From contig NZ_BMPP01000005.1 in the NCBI RefSeq assembly GCF_014647655.1, positions 1-64,000 on the forward strand: a DNA stretch of 64,000 nt, given 5' to 3'. This DNA is from Deinococcus malanensis (GTDB lineage: Bacteria; Deinococcota; Deinococci; Deinococcales; Deinococcaceae). Shown one piece after another: positions 35,250-45,972 of this stretch (the first letter of the stretch is position 1; the number at the start of each line of letters is the position of its first letter). Both the position numbers and the translations under genes were made by a program. Below the pieces are notes generated by a model. The model was not told where the DNA came from, ran no database searches, and saw only the letters and a list, made by a program, of their open reading frames with translations.

Positions 35250-35849
35250 ATGGAAAGCGTCGTTGCCCTCTTCCGCGAGCCGCGCCAGGCCCAGGCGGCC
35301 CTGGAAGCGCTGCAGTCACGCGGCTTTGGCCGTGAACACCTGGGCTTCTCCCTGGCCGATACCGTGATCGAGCGTGATATTGCGCAGGCCACCGGCATCA
35401 GCCCCGAAGCCGGGGAACCCGGAGGCAGTGCCAGCGTGATGCGTGGAGCCTTTCTAGGTTTGGTCGGCGGGCTGGCCCTCACCGTGCCGATCTGGCTGCT
35501 GTTTCTGATTATTCCCGATACCCGGATCTACAGTGACGGCGGTCTGACCTCCATGCTGTTTGGTGCGTTGGGTGGCCTGGGGATTGGCGGCCTGTTCGGT
35601 GCGCTGACCGGTTCGGACCACGGAGACTACGTCAAGCTGCTGCGCCGTATGGGGGTGCCGGCCGCGCATGCCGAGCGCTTCGCCAACGGACTCAAGTCCG
35701 GTAATGTCCTGGTCATTGCCCGTGACCCGGCCGGAACCCGTGCTGACGAAGCCCTCAGGCTGATGCGTCAGCACGGTGCCGTGAGGCTCGAAGACGTTCA
35801 CGGTGGCGGGCGCCTGCAAAGCGAACGCAGCGGTCAGGACGGGCACTAA
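35250..35849 (+). CDS. General-stress-protein-like membrane protein
   Basis: 199 residues. The N-terminal ~45 residues (VVALFREPRQAQAALEALQSRGFG) match the alpha/beta fold of general stress protein 17M/YflT-like domains. A glycine-rich double membrane hairpin follows (about 65-118), then a second short alpha/beta segment (HAERFANGLKSGNVLVIAR). Role unknown; relatives are often stress-induced. TAGAAAT near 35237 suggests a leaderless mRNA. Confidence 0.65.
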   Translation: MESVVALFREPRQAQAALEALQSRGFGREHLGFSLADTVIERDIAQATGISPEAGEPGGSASVMRGAFLGLVGGLALTVPIWLLFLIIPDTRIYSDGGLTSMLFGALGGLGIGGLFGALTGSDHGDYVKLLRRMGVPAAHAERFANGLKSGNVLVIARDPAGTRADEALRLMRQHGAVRLEDVHGGGRLQSERSGQDGH

Positions 35850-35890
35850 AGTATCGGTCAAGCGGCATCTTTTCGCCCGAGCAGATCGCA

Positions 35891-35932
35891 AAATCACGCC
35901 GCCGAGACTCTGTGTTCTCGGCGGCGTGATTT
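35891..35932 (+). terminator. Terminator of the stress-protein gene
   Basis: A 17-bp perfect stem, AAATCACGCCGCCGAGA (35891-35907) with 35916-35932, ending in TTT. Confidence 0.75.
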
Positions 35933-35968
35933 GGAGAACCGTTATAAGGCATGTTCTGAAACCCTTGA

Positions 35969-36002
35969 ACAGGCGGCGAGGCGGGCTTCCCTCGCCGCCT
36001 GT
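35969..36002 (-). terminator. Terminator after pabC
   Basis: ACAGGCGGCGAGG (35969-35981) pairs with 35990-36002, 2 nt from the pabC stop; convergent with the previous terminator. Confidence 0.65.
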
Positions 36003-36004
36003 AT

Positions 36005-36709
36005 TCAGTCCGGATCAGGCCAGAGCAGGGCAGGGTCGGTGGCGTCGGGCCAGTGGACCCGTAGGGACCGGACACCCGCAGGCGTCTCCAGCTCCGACAC
36101 CGGGATCACTCCCACCCCACTGCCACAGACCCAGGCGGCCGCGACCTCGGCCAGTTCCTCACGGTGCACGGGCCGCTCGACATGGAGCGTGTCCCGCAGG
36201 TACAGGGCGCGGGTCACGCCAGGAAGGCCTCCGGCTGGAACCACCAGCTGGCCGTCCAGATGCAGCAGCGGAGAGGTCCGGCTGCCGTCCACCACGTGAC
36301 CGGCAGCTGTCTGGAGCCAGCCCTCGTAGGCCTCTGCGGCCGCCTGCATGGCCAGCCGGTACGGCAGATAGTTGCCGGTTTTATAAACAGCGAGCTGGGG
36401 ATGAACCTGCACGTCGGTGAGGCGGACCCGCACGCCCGCTTCAGGTCTGGGGCCTGGCTGCAGGGGGCGGTGAGACAGAAACGTACCACCTGCTGTTACT
36501 GTGACGCGTGCGAGGCCCCAGGGCAATGGCTCGAATGGCAACAGGTCTGGATCAGGGTTAGGCAGTCCAAGAAACCTGCAGGTGTCCTTCAGGCGGCTGA
36601 GGTGCGTGGACCAGTGCAGGGCCTGACCATAGCGCGTGCGTACGGTGGTGAACGCGGTCGCTCCGTGCAGCCAGGCTGGGTGGTCAAGGTGATGGGGCAG
36701 GGGTTTCAT
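36005..36709 (-). CDS. pabC: Class IV aminotransferase, probable aminodeoxychorismate lyase
   Basis: 234 residues of the PLP fold type IV family. The PLP-binding Lys lies in AVYKTGNYLPY (about 110), with DGSRTSPLLHLDG after it. It is shorter than E. coli PabC (269). As PabC it would split aminodeoxychorismate into p-aminobenzoate and pyruvate for folate. The ATG overlaps the stop of pabBA (ATGA), which supports this assignment over a branched-chain or D-alanine aminotransferase. Confidence 0.8.
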   Translation of the reverse strand: MKPLPHHLDHPAWLHGATAFTTVRTRYGQALHWSTHLSRLKDTCRFLGLPNPDPDLLPFEPLPWGLARVTVTAGGTFLSHRPLQPGPRPEAGVRVRLTDVQVHPQLAVYKTGNYLPYRLAMQAAAEAYEGWLQTAAGHVVDGSRTSPLLHLDGQLVVPAGGLPGVTRALYLRDTLHVERPVHREELAEVAAAWVCGSGVGVIPVSELETPAGVRSLRVHWPDATDPALLWPDPD

Positions 36710-38604
36710 GGGCGGCGCGCGGACGGATCCGACAGCCGCAGCCAGTTGCCCAGCAACGTGCGCCCCGCCGGGCTCAGCACGCTTTCGGGATGAAACTGGA
36801 CTCCCCAGGCCTGCTGCCCGGGCGCCCGCAGCGCCATGACCTCACCGTCGAGGCTGCGGGCCGTGACCAGCGGGTCCGGCAGCCCGCGCACCACCAGCGA
36901 GTGATAGCGCCCGAACGGGGCTCCCGGAGCCACGCCTGCAAACAGGTCGGTGCCCCCATGGCTGATCCGGGCCAGACGACCGTGCACCGGTTGCGCCCGC
37001 GTCACCTCGCCGCCCAGCACCTGCCCCAGCGCCTGATGGCCAAGACAGACACCCAGCAGCGGGACGCCACGTTCCAGGCACAGCCGGGTCAGCGGCAGGG
37101 TGCAGCCGCTGGAGTCCGGCGTGCCGGGTCCCGGCCCTACCAGCACTGCGTCCGGCTGGGTCTCCAGCAGCGCTCCGGCCTCTTCATCCTGCGAGCGCAC
37201 TTCTACCTGAGCACCCAGGCTGAGCAGGTCGTGCACCAGATTCCAGGTAAACGAATCGCGATTGTCCAGCAGCAGCACGCGCAGTCCTGGCATGCTGGCT
37301 GGAGCTTGCGGTGGAGCCCAGACCCGGCCCGGAACAGGCGGTGCGGTCGGCTGGGCGGCCCGGCCTGGCACCCCTGAGAGCACACTCAGCAGGGCCTGGG
37401 CCTTGTGAACCGTTTCCTGCGCTTCGCGGGCGGGATTGGCGTCGATCACGGTGCCTCCGCCCGCGCGGACCTCCACGGTCCAGTGGTCCGGGGCACCGGC
37501 CCGGGTGAATGCGGCCGTCCGGATCAGGATGTTCAGGTCCACGCGCGCCCCGCTGACTACCCCCAACCCGCCGGTGTACCAGCCTCGTGGCCCGGGTTCC
37601 AGTGCGTGAATCGCCTCCATCACCCGCTCCTTGGGGGCGCCAGTGATGGTGCCCCCTGGAAAGGTCGCGGCCAGTACTTCCCGGAGCGTCACGCCTTGCC
37701 GCGCCTTTGCCTCGACTTCCGAAACCAGGTGCATGACGTGGCTGTAGCGCTCGACCAGCATCAGGTCCGGGACATGCACCGTGCCCGGCGCGGCCACCCG
37801 CCCCAGATCGTGGCGCACCAGATCCACCAGCATGGTGTGCTCCGCGACCTCCTTGGGACTTTCTCGCAGTTCCGCCTCGAAGGCAGTGTCTTCCTGCAAA
37901 GTTTCGCCGCGTCTGCGTGTGCCGGCAATGGGCCGGGCACTGAGGGTCTCGCTTTCCCAGAGCACCAACCGCTCGGGGCTGCATGACACGACCACCTCGT
38001 CGCCCAGGTCAGCGAACGCCATAAACGGGCTGGGATTGAGCTCCCGCAGACGCAGGTAGGCGGCCAGGGGATCCCCCTTGGCCCCGGCCCGCACCCCGCG
38101 CGAGAGGTTGACCTGATAGACCTCGCCGGCGCGGATCAGCTCCTGAACGGCCCGCACGCCGGCCGGATAGTCCACGTCATCGGCACCGAACGGGCCGACC
38201 TGCAGGGCGGGGACCGTAGCCCCGGGTCCTTCCAGCACCGCCTTCCAGTCCACGTGGGGCTCGCCTACTACGCTGAAGGTCCCGGCTTCACGGTCCCACA
38301 GCAGCCCCGAGGGGTACAGGCCCCACCACATGGCCGTGCCCCGGGGTGGATGCACACTGAGACCGAACTCGCGTGCCGCCTCGTACTTCAGGCCGCCCAG
38401 CCATGCTGGAAACAGACTGCCTCCCTGGGGCCGTTCCGGGAGTTCCGTCTGGACCGCCTGCGGCCAGGCACTCAGCAGCGAGTAGCGGCCATACGGCACC
38501 ACCGGCCCCAGCGACTCCAGCAGGATCAAGCCGGGCGCGCCGGCTGCCCGCAGGCGCAGCAGCACGTCGGCTGGCGAGAGGTCTGGCCTCGTGGACATCT
38601 TCAC
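36706..38604 (-). CDS. pabB: Aminodeoxychorismate synthase, components I and II fused
   Basis: 632 residues. Residues 1-420 are a chorismate-binding domain (PSPFMAFADLGDEVVVSCSPERLV, GGTITGAPKERVMEAI); about 440-625 is a class I glutamine amidotransferase with Cys in GVCLGHQALGQ and His-Glu in VQFHPES. The loop that carries a nucleophilic Lys in E. coli PabB (PIKGT) reads PIAGT, as in anthranilate synthase. So sequence alone does not exclude TrpEG; the overlapping pabC gene favours folate synthesis. GTG 38604 sits 7 nt after TACAAT (38617-38612); ATG 38598 is an alternative. Confidence 0.82.
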   Translation of the reverse strand: MKMSTRPDLSPADVLLRLRAAGAPGLILLESLGPVVPYGRYSLLSAWPQAVQTELPERPQGGSLFPAWLGGLKYEAAREFGLSVHPPRGTAMWWGLYPSGLLWDREAGTFSVVGEPHVDWKAVLEGPGATVPALQVGPFGADDVDYPAGVRAVQELIRAGEVYQVNLSRGVRAGAKGDPLAAYLRLRELNPSPFMAFADLGDEVVVSCSPERLVLWESETLSARPIAGTRRRGETLQEDTAFEAELRESPKEVAEHTMLVDLVRHDLGRVAAPGTVHVPDLMLVERYSHVMHLVSEVEAKARQGVTLREVLAATFPGGTITGAPKERVMEAIHALEPGPRGWYTGGLGVVSGARVDLNILIRTAAFTRAGAPDHWTVEVRAGGGTVIDANPAREAQETVHKAQALLSVLSGVPGRAAQPTAPPVPGRVWAPPQAPASMPGLRVLLLDNRDSFTWNLVHDLLSLGAQVEVRSQDEEAGALLETQPDAVLVGPGPGTPDSSGCTLPLTRLCLERGVPLLGVCLGHQALGQVLGGEVTRAQPVHGRLARISHGGTDLFAGVAPGAPFGRYHSLVVRGLPDPLVTARSLDGEVMALRAPGQQAWGVQFHPESVLSPAGRTLLGNWLRLSDPSARRP

Positions 38605-38716
38605 GCGCCGGATTGTAATGGTCCAGGGCGCGGGGGACGCTGGAACAGAGCCCAGTCACGCGAATAGAGCAGAGGGCTTTAGTTCTGAAGCCACTCTGGA
38701 AACCTTGAGCCCGGTC

Positions 38717-38754
38717 TAATTCCCTACAATTGACCCGGAATTAAGAGGTACAAT
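38717..38754 (+). promoter_or_regulatory. Promoter and inverted repeat of the Rrf2 gene
   Basis: TAATTCC (38717-38723) and GGAATTA (38737-38743) form a 7-13-7 inverted repeat. TACAAT (38749-38754) lies 6 nt before the ATG, a leaderless arrangement. The repeat could be the site for Rrf2 autoregulation. Confidence 0.5.
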
Positions 38755-38760
38755 TTGAAT

Positions 38761-39216
38761 ATGTGGGTGTCGACCAAAGCACAGTATGGCCTTCGCGCCC
38801 TGATCGAGATCGGCCGCCGCGACGGTGAGGCCGTGCCGCTCAAGGACGTGTCCGAACGTCAGGGCATCAGCCAGCACTACCTGGAGCAGATTGCCAGCAA
38901 CCTGCGCCGGGCCGGATTTATCAAGAGCATCCGTGGGGCGCACGGTGGCTACCGGCTGTCGCGGCCGGCCGCTGATATCAGCGCCTATGACGTGGTCACC
39001 GCCATGGAAGGCAGCCTGGCGCCGGTGTCCTGCGTGGAAGACGACCATACCTGCGACCATCAGAACGTCTGCGGCACCCAGAACCTGTGGCACCGTGTGG
39101 ACGCGGCCCTCAAAGACGTGCTGGGCAGCACCACCCTAGCCGACCTGATCGTGGAGAGCGAGCAGCTTCAGCATGCCCGCCTGGTGCAGCTCGACCCCCA
39201 TTATCCCAGCGCCTGA
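38761..39216 (+). CDS. Rrf2-family regulator with a three-cysteine cluster motif
   Basis: 151 residues. A winged helix opens the protein (STKAQYGLRALIEIGRR, GISQHYLEQIASNLRRAGFI, RGAHGGYRLSR). Three Cys occur in CVEDDHTCDHQNVC (about 98-111), the place where IscR-type members bind an iron-sulfur cluster; CymR-type members lack it. So an Fe-S, redox or sulfur sensor is likely. ATG 38761 follows TACAAT by 6 nt. No isc, suf or cys operon is adjacent; a SulP carrier follows 220 bp downstream, which may or may not be a target. Confidence 0.85.
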   Translation: MWVSTKAQYGLRALIEIGRRDGEAVPLKDVSERQGISQHYLEQIASNLRRAGFIKSIRGAHGGYRLSRPAADISAYDVVTAMEGSLAPVSCVEDDHTCDHQNVCGTQNLWHRVDAALKDVLGSTTLADLIVESEQLQHARLVQLDPHYPSA

Positions 39217-39229
39217 ACCTGTCTTCTCC

Positions 39230-39267
39230 GGGCCGGACCTGAGCAGCGATACTTGCAGGTCTGGCCC
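39230..39267 (+). terminator. Hairpin after the Rrf2 gene
   Basis: GGGCCGGACCTG (39230-39241) pairs with CAGGTCTGGCCC (39256-39267) with one G-T pair. There is no U tract. Confidence 0.4.
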
Positions 39268-39439
39268 GCGCACGTCATACTGCCCGGGCCGCAGGTGCGG
39301 CGTCCCCGGGACCTTACACAGGAACTGCGAGAGACGCCCCTGACGATAACCGAATTCCAGCATGTCCGCGCCCTGCGCACCTGCTTTTCAGCTGCTTTTT
39401 TAAGCGGCCGGTGATCACGGCACCAGCGAGGTGCATTTC

Positions 39440-40942
39440 ATGACGACCATTTCCCCTCCCGAACGTTCCAGGCTCCAGGTCTATCTGCACGAGTGGTTCC
39501 AGAACCCGCGCGGCGACCTGCTGTCTGGTCTGGTTGTGGCCCTGGCCCTGATTCCCGAGGCGATCGCCTTCTCGATCATCGCCGGGGTGGACCCGCAGGT
39601 GGGTCTCTATGCCTCGTTCACCATCGCCATGGTGATCGCCTTTATCGGCGGGCGTCCGGCCATGATCAGTGCCGCGACCGGCGCGATGGCGCTGCTGATG
39701 GTGGGGCTGGTGCGGGACCACGGACTGGAATACCTGTTTGCTGCCACCCTGCTGACCGGGGTGCTTCAGATCTTCTTCGGCTGGGCGCGGCTGGCCCGGT
39801 ACCTGAAGTTTGTGCCGCGCCCGGTGATGACCGGATTCGTGAATGCGCTGGCCATCCTGATCTTCATGGCCCAACTGCCGCAGTTTGCCGGGGCGAACTG
39901 GCAGATGTACGCCATGGTGGCCGCCGGGCTGGCCATTATTTATCTGCTGCCCCGCGTGTTCCGGGCGGTCCCGAGCGCCCTGGTCGCCATCGTGGCCCTC
40001 AGCGTCGTGGCAGTCCTCACCGGCGCGGACGTGAAGACGGTCGGTGATATGGGTGAGTTGCCCCGCGCCCTGCCACCCTTTCACCTGCCACAGGTGCCGC
40101 TGAATCTGGAGACCCTGAACATTATCTTTCCGGTAGCGCTGACGCTGTGCTTCGTGGGTCTGCTCGAAAGTCTGCTGACCGCGCAGCTGATCGATGAGCG
40201 GACCGACACCACCAGTGACAAGAACATCGAGTCACGCGGGCAGGGCATCGCCAACATCGCCACCGGGTTCCTGGGCGGCATGGCCGGCTGCGCCATGATC
40301 GGCCAGAGCATGATCAACGTGACCAGCGGCGGACGTGGACGGCTGTCCACCTTCGTGGCAGGTCTGTTCCTGCTGCTGCTGATTCTGGTCCTGCAGCCGC
40401 TGCTGGTGCAGATTCCCATGGCGGCCCTGGTCGCGGTGATGATCGTGGTCAGCGTCAGCACCTTCGACTGGGGAAGCCTGCAAAGCATGGCGGTGCATCC
40501 GAAAGGGGAGACCCTGGTCATGCTGGCGACGGTGCTGGTGACGGTCCTGACCCACGACCTGTCGCGCGGCGTGCTGGTCGGCGTGGTGCTCAGCGCCCTG
40601 CTGTTTGCCCGCAAGGTCTCGCAACTGTCCAGCGTGACGCACAGCGAAGCTCCTGACGGCACCTGCACCTACCGGGTCAGCGGGCAACTGTTTTTCGTCA
40701 GCACCCATGATTTCGTTCAGCAGTTCGACTTCACTGCTCCGGCGCGGCAGGTGGTGATCGATATGACCGATGCCCACTTCTGGGACGGCTCGTCGGTGGC
40801 TGCGCTCGACAAGGTCGTTCTGCGTTACCGTCGTCAGGGCACTCCGGTCGAACTGCTCGGTCTGAATGAGGCTTCCGCGACCCTGATCGAACGGCTGGCA
40901 GTGCACGACAAACCGGATGCCAGGACTGCGGCTGGCCACTGA
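39440..40942 (+). CDS. SulP/SLC26-family anion transporter
   Basis: 500 residues: about 14 membrane segments of the SLC26 fold, with [28 protein letters not shown] near the start, [21 protein letters not shown], then a C-terminal STAS domain ([38 protein letters not shown]). It closely resembles the Deinococcus SLC26 protein whose structure is known and which was shown to move fumarate with protons; the true substrate here (dicarboxylate, sulfate or bicarbonate) is open. ATG 39440 is preferred to GTG 39431 because GAGGTG lies 8 nt upstream. Confidence 0.9.
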   Translation: MTTISPPERSRLQVYLHEWFQNPRGDLLSGLVVALALIPEAIAFSIIAGVDPQVGLYASFTIAMVIAFIGGRPAMISAATGAMALLMVGLVRDHGLEYLFAATLLTGVLQIFFGWARLARYLKFVPRPVMTGFVNALAILIFMAQLPQFAGANWQMYAMVAAGLAIIYLLPRVFRAVPSALVAIVALSVVAVLTGADVKTVGDMGELPRALPPFHLPQVPLNLETLNIIFPVALTLCFVGLLESLLTAQLIDERTDTTSDKNIESRGQGIANIATGFLGGMAGCAMIGQSMINVTSGGRGRLSTFVAGLFLLLLILVLQPLLVQIPMAALVAVMIVVSVSTFDWGSLQSMAVHPKGETLVMLATVLVTVLTHDLSRGVLVGVVLSALLFARKVSQLSSVTHSEAPDGTCTYRVSGQLFFVSTHDFVQQFDFTAPARQVVIDMTDAHFWDGSSVAALDKVVLRYRRQGTPVELLGLNEASATLIERLAVHDKPDARTAAGH

Positions 40943-41113
40943 TGATCCGGTAACTGGGCCGGCAACAGAGGAGTTAGAACAAGATAACCCAGAGGAATCC
41001 TGCCGGGCTCAGTTGATCGTCCAGCACCGGGGACAGAGCTGTCAGGCGCCTTCTTCCGGCAGTTTCGGCGCACTCAAGCTGCCATAACCCCCAAACGCCT
41101 ATCCTGGGAACCG

Positions 41114-42196
41114 ATGTACCGCCAAGTGATCAAGCCCGCGCTGTTCTGCCTGGACGCCGAGGACGCCCACCACCTCACCGTGAACGCCCTGGCATTGGCT
41201 TCTCGCGTTCCCGGCTGGCCTGCCGTGGCCCGTCGCCTGAGCGCTCCTGCCGACCCCCGGCTGGTGCAGACGCTGTGGGGGCATACCTACACCTCACCGG
41301 TTGGTCTGGCGGCCGGCCTGGACAAGAATGGCGTGGCGGTGCCGGCTTTCAGCGCCCTGGGCTTCGGATTTGTCGAAGTTGGTACGGTGACCCCACAGCC
41401 TCAGGCTGGTAACGAACGGCCGCGGCTGTTCCGCCTGCCCCCCGACGGGGCCCTGATCAACCGCATGGGATTCAATAACGCGGGCGCCGAGGCGCTGCGT
41501 GCACGGCTGTCGCGTCTGGGGCGGCGAACGGTGCCAGTGTGGGTCAATATCGGCAAGAACAAGCTGACGCAGGACGCGAGCCAGGACTACGTGGCCTGCG
41601 TGAAGGCGCTGTATGACGTGGCTGACGCCTTTGTGGTGAACGTCAGCAGTCCCAACACGCCGGGCCTGCGTGCGCTGCAGGCCTCCGCGGAACTTGAAGT
41701 CCTGCTGCGCGCCGTGCTGAACGAGGCAGAAGCTCAGCGCCTGCGCACGGCCCGGCGGACACCTCCGGTGCTGGTCAAGCTGGCCCCGGATCTGCACCCG
41801 GCGGATTTCGAGGCCAGCGTAGGCGCAGCCATGAATGCCGGGGTCCAGGGGCTGATCGTCAGCAACACCACGCTGTCACGCGACGGCCTGACGCACACGC
41901 ACCGTGAGCAGGCCGGCGGGCTCAGCGGGCGGCCCCTGACCCGGCGGGCGACAGCGCTCGTGCGGGATGCCTACCGTCTGACCCGGGGCGCAGTGCCCAT
42001 CGTGGGCGTGGGCGGCATCTTCTCGGCGGACGACGCCTATGCCAAGATCCGGGCCGGCGCCCGTCTGGTCGAGGTCTACAGCAGCCTGATCTACGAGGGC
42101 CCTGGCCTGCCTGCCCGCATTCACCGTGGTCTGGGCCAGTTGCTGGAGCGTGATGGTGTGGGCCGTATCGGTGAGGCCGTCGGAGCCGACGCTTGA
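41114..42196 (+). CDS. pyrD: Dihydroorotate dehydrogenase, quinone-dependent (class 2)
   Basis: 360 residues: N-terminal quinone-tunnel helices (LFCLDAEDAHHLTVNALA), FMN barrel motifs GLAAGLDKNGV, EVGTVTPQPQAGN, INRMGFNN, NVSSPNTPGLR with the class 2 catalytic Ser, and VGVGGIFSADDAY. It oxidises dihydroorotate and passes electrons to menaquinone at the inner membrane face. TATCCT (41100-41105) lies 8 nt before the ATG. It is separate from the pyrR-pyrB-pyrC operon by about 600 bp, on the opposite strand. Confidence 0.95.
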   Translation: MYRQVIKPALFCLDAEDAHHLTVNALALASRVPGWPAVARRLSAPADPRLVQTLWGHTYTSPVGLAAGLDKNGVAVPAFSALGFGFVEVGTVTPQPQAGNERPRLFRLPPDGALINRMGFNNAGAEALRARLSRLGRRTVPVWVNIGKNKLTQDASQDYVACVKALYDVADAFVVNVSSPNTPGLRALQASAELEVLLRAVLNEAEAQRLRTARRTPPVLVKLAPDLHPADFEASVGAAMNAGVQGLIVSNTTLSRDGLTHTHREQAGGLSGRPLTRRATALVRDAYRLTRGAVPIVGVGGIFSADDAYAKIRAGARLVEVYSSLIYEGPGLPARIHRGLGQLLERDGVGRIGEAVGADA

Positions 42197-42602
42197 GTCT
42201 TGCCTGAGGTTGCAGGACACCCCAGGTCACCGGTGCGCCCGATATGGGTACAGGGCTGGCCTTGGTCTTTTGGGGCCCATCCGCTGATCTGATTCAGGCG
42301 CGGACACAGCAGGCCAGGGTGCTCAGCGGCTACGCGCACCTGAATCCCCATCTTCTGCGGATGGTATTTGGGCCTGATACGCCCCCAGGTCGCCACCACG
42401 CCCACTGCCCGCAGGCCGATGCTGACGCCTGGTTTGCAGTCAAGGACCGCGCGCAATTCGTCCGGTAGTTTCGGTGGCGGCCAAGCCGTCTTCGGCTGAA
42501 GGTTCGGGTGGTCGCGCTTAACGCTTCCCCAAGAGGAATGAGGGCCTTCTGACCCGGCAGGTGGCTCTGAATGCCAGCATGAGGCTCCAAAAGGAGCGAC
42601 AC
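42197..42602. other. Gap without a supported gene
   Basis: Open frames exist on both strands, for example a minus-strand frame reading LRAVGVVATWGRIRPKYH near 42360-42430, but none has a good start, ribosome site or recognisable family. I see no RNA gene or repeat. Confidence 0.3.
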
Positions 42603-42788
42603 ATGACTGATCCCGGTGACCTCGCCACGACCGACAGCAACGATCCCGAACGCGCCGATCTGCCCGCCGCCAAGACCGAACGGCTCAACCCGGGGATCGG
42701 TGAAGACGAGAAGGACACGGTCCTTCGTCAGCACGAGAAGGACCAGGGGAAGCTCAACAGCCAGAACCCTGATCCGCTCGACCTGTAA
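42603..42788 (+). CDS. Small acidic hydrophilic protein
   Basis: 61 residues, rich in Asp, Glu, Asn and Lys with no hydrophobic core (MTDPGDLATTDSNDPERAD at the start), probably disordered. AAAAGGAGCG sits 5-12 nt before the ATG, one of the clearest ribosome sites in the window. Such small hydrophilic proteins are common in Deinococcus and some relate to desiccation, but no family is recognised. It shares a terminator with pyrC. Confidence 0.6.
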   Translation: MTDPGDLATTDSNDPERADLPAAKTERLNPGIGEDEKDTVLRQHEKDQGKLNSQNPDPLDL

Positions 42789-42794
42789 ACAGAA

Positions 42795-42836
42795 CAGCCG
42801 CCTGCATCCCTAAAAGGAGCGGGCGGCTGGGTTTTG
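42795..42836. terminator. Terminator between the small acidic gene and pyrC
   Basis: CAGCCGCC (42795-42802) pairs with GGCGGCTG (42822-42829), followed by GGTTTTG. Confidence 0.65.
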
Positions 42837-42841
42837 TGTCT

Positions 42842-44098
42842 TCAGTCCTGACGCTGGTAGGCCACTTTTCCGTTCACGACCGTCAGGGTCGGCCAGCCTC
42901 GGAGGTTCTCTCCTGCCCAGGGGGTGAACTTCGCCTTGCTCTTGAAGCTGGCGGGATTCACTTCGCGTTCCCCCTGCAGGTCCAGCACGACCAGATCCGC
43001 CGGAGCGCCTTCATCCAGGGTCGGCTCCGGCCAGCCCATCACGCGCGCGGCTGCTCCGGTCATCAGGTCCAGCAGTCGCTCCAGACCCAGCTGCTCACCG
43101 AAGCGGGTCCACATCAGCGGGAAGGCCAGTTCGATGTACGCGATGCCGCTGGGCGCTTCCAGCAGGTCGCGTTCCTTCTCCGCGCGGGTGTGCGGCGCGT
43201 GGTCAGTGGCAATACAGTCCACGCTGCCGTCCAGCAGCCCCTGCAACAGATGGTCGGCGTCCGCCTGGGTGCGCAGGGGCGGCGCGACCTTGTAGATGGC
43301 GTCGAACGAGCGCAGCTTCTCGTCGGTCAGCGTCAGGTGATGTGGGCAGACCTCGCAGGTGACTGGCAGGCCGCGCCCCTTGGCCTCGCGCACGATGTCC
43401 AGCGCGCGGGCGGTGGACAGGTGCTGCACGTGCAGCCGGGCGCCGGTCTGCGCCACGATCTCCACATCCCGCGCCACTCGGGCGGCCTCGGCAGCGGCCG
43501 GGTTGCCCGGCAGGCCCAGCGCTTCGGACACCGGGCCCTCGTTCATCACGCCGTCGGCCCGGAGGGTGGCGTCCTCGGCGTGCACGCTGACGACCATCCC
43601 CAGGCTGCCGGCATATTCCAGGCCCAGGCGCAGGGTCCGGGCGTTCTCGTTGGTTAGGCCGTCATCGGTGAACATGGCCGCGCCCGCTTCTTTCAGGGCC
43701 GTCAGTTCCGCCAGCTGCTCGCCTTTCTGGCCGCGTGTCAGGGCCGCAGCCGGGCGAAGACGCGCGAAGCCCAGGCTATTGGCCTTCTCGATCAGCGCGC
43801 GCACGATGGCCGGATCGTCCACCACCGGACGGGTGTTGGGCATCGAGACGACCGTGCCGTAGCCCCCCGCCGCCGCCGCTGCCAGCCCGGAGGCGAGATC
43901 TTCTTTTTCGGTCTGACCGGGTTCCCGCAGGTGGGCGTGCAGTTCGATCAGGGCCGGGGCCACCGTGCCGCCTTGGCCGTCAATGACCTCACCCAGCTCG
44001 CCCAGGTTCCAGCCCCTGATGACGCCGCCCTCGACAGTCACCGATTCCAGGGCGTCAGACCCGACGCGGCGCACGTTCTTGATGGTCAGTTCCTTCAT
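42842..44098 (-). CDS. pyrC: Dihydroorotase, class I
   Basis: 418 residues of the amidohydrolase barrel. Metal sites: ELHAHLREPG (HxH; the usual Asp before it is Glu), a His in VSVHAEDAT, HVQHLST, and the catalytic Asp in TDHAPH. Closes carbamoyl-aspartate to dihydroorotate. GGGAGT precedes the ATG, which lies 2 nt after the pyrB stop; third structural gene of pyrR-pyrB-pyrC. Confidence 0.95.
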   Translation of the reverse strand: MKELTIKNVRRVGSDALESVTVEGGVIRGWNLGELGEVIDGQGGTVAPALIELHAHLREPGQTEKEDLASGLAAAAAGGYGTVVSMPNTRPVVDDPAIVRALIEKANSLGFARLRPAAALTRGQKGEQLAELTALKEAGAAMFTDDGLTNENARTLRLGLEYAGSLGMVVSVHAEDATLRADGVMNEGPVSEALGLPGNPAAAEAARVARDVEIVAQTGARLHVQHLSTARALDIVREAKGRGLPVTCEVCPHHLTLTDEKLRSFDAIYKVAPPLRTQADADHLLQGLLDGSVDCIATDHAPHTRAEKERDLLEAPSGIAYIELAFPLMWTRFGEQLGLERLLDLMTGAAARVMGWPEPTLDEGAPADLVVLDLQGEREVNPASFKSKAKFTPWAGENLRGWPTLTVVNGKVAYQRQD

Positions 44099-44100
44099 GG

Positions 44101-45664
<1,564 letters not shown>

Positions 45665-45680
45665 GGGGGCTCCTTCTCCT

Positions 45681-45692
45681 GCCTCACGGGGC
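45681..45692 (-). promoter_or_regulatory. PyrR RNA-binding sequence in the pyr leader
   Basis: The minus strand reads GCCCCGTGAGGC, matching the CCNGNGAGG core of PyrR-binding loops. It lies immediately upstream of the leader ribosome site (AAGGAG), so bound PyrR could block leader translation and let the terminator form. A TAGACT -10 box (45775-45770) gives the transcript start about 80 nt upstream. Confidence 0.65.
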
Positions 45693-45870
45693 GGGTGCCG
45701 GCTCACGGGCCGGCTGAGAGAGGGTGGTGACGTCTAAGGCACGCGGGCATGGTGCCGGGGCCGCCAAGGAGTCTAACAGTCCGGTCGCTGCCTGCGGCTC
45801 TGGTCTTGTCCGGTGATGGCGATCATGGGGCAATAGGATTCCAGGTCCGGATTCTTCAGACGCACTAAAC

Positions 45871-45899
45871 TTGACACGTTAACACTCAGGTTTTATAGT
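45871..45899 (+). promoter_or_regulatory. Consensus-like promoter of hsp20
   Basis: TTGACA (45871-45876), 17-nt spacer, TATAGT (45894-45899): the best housekeeping-type promoter in the window. It is about 75 nt before hsp20. Confidence 0.8.
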
Positions 45900-45972
45900 T
45901 TTTGCAGACAGGCGAGGAGCGGGCCGGACAGCCCAGCCCGACCTGTGCCTCCAATCCACAGGAGGCCACACC

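Noticed and set aside
42121..42456. 111-codon minus-strand frame after pyrD as a gene
   Set aside because: It runs into the end of pyrD, lacks a ribosome site or leaderless -10, and I recognise no family.
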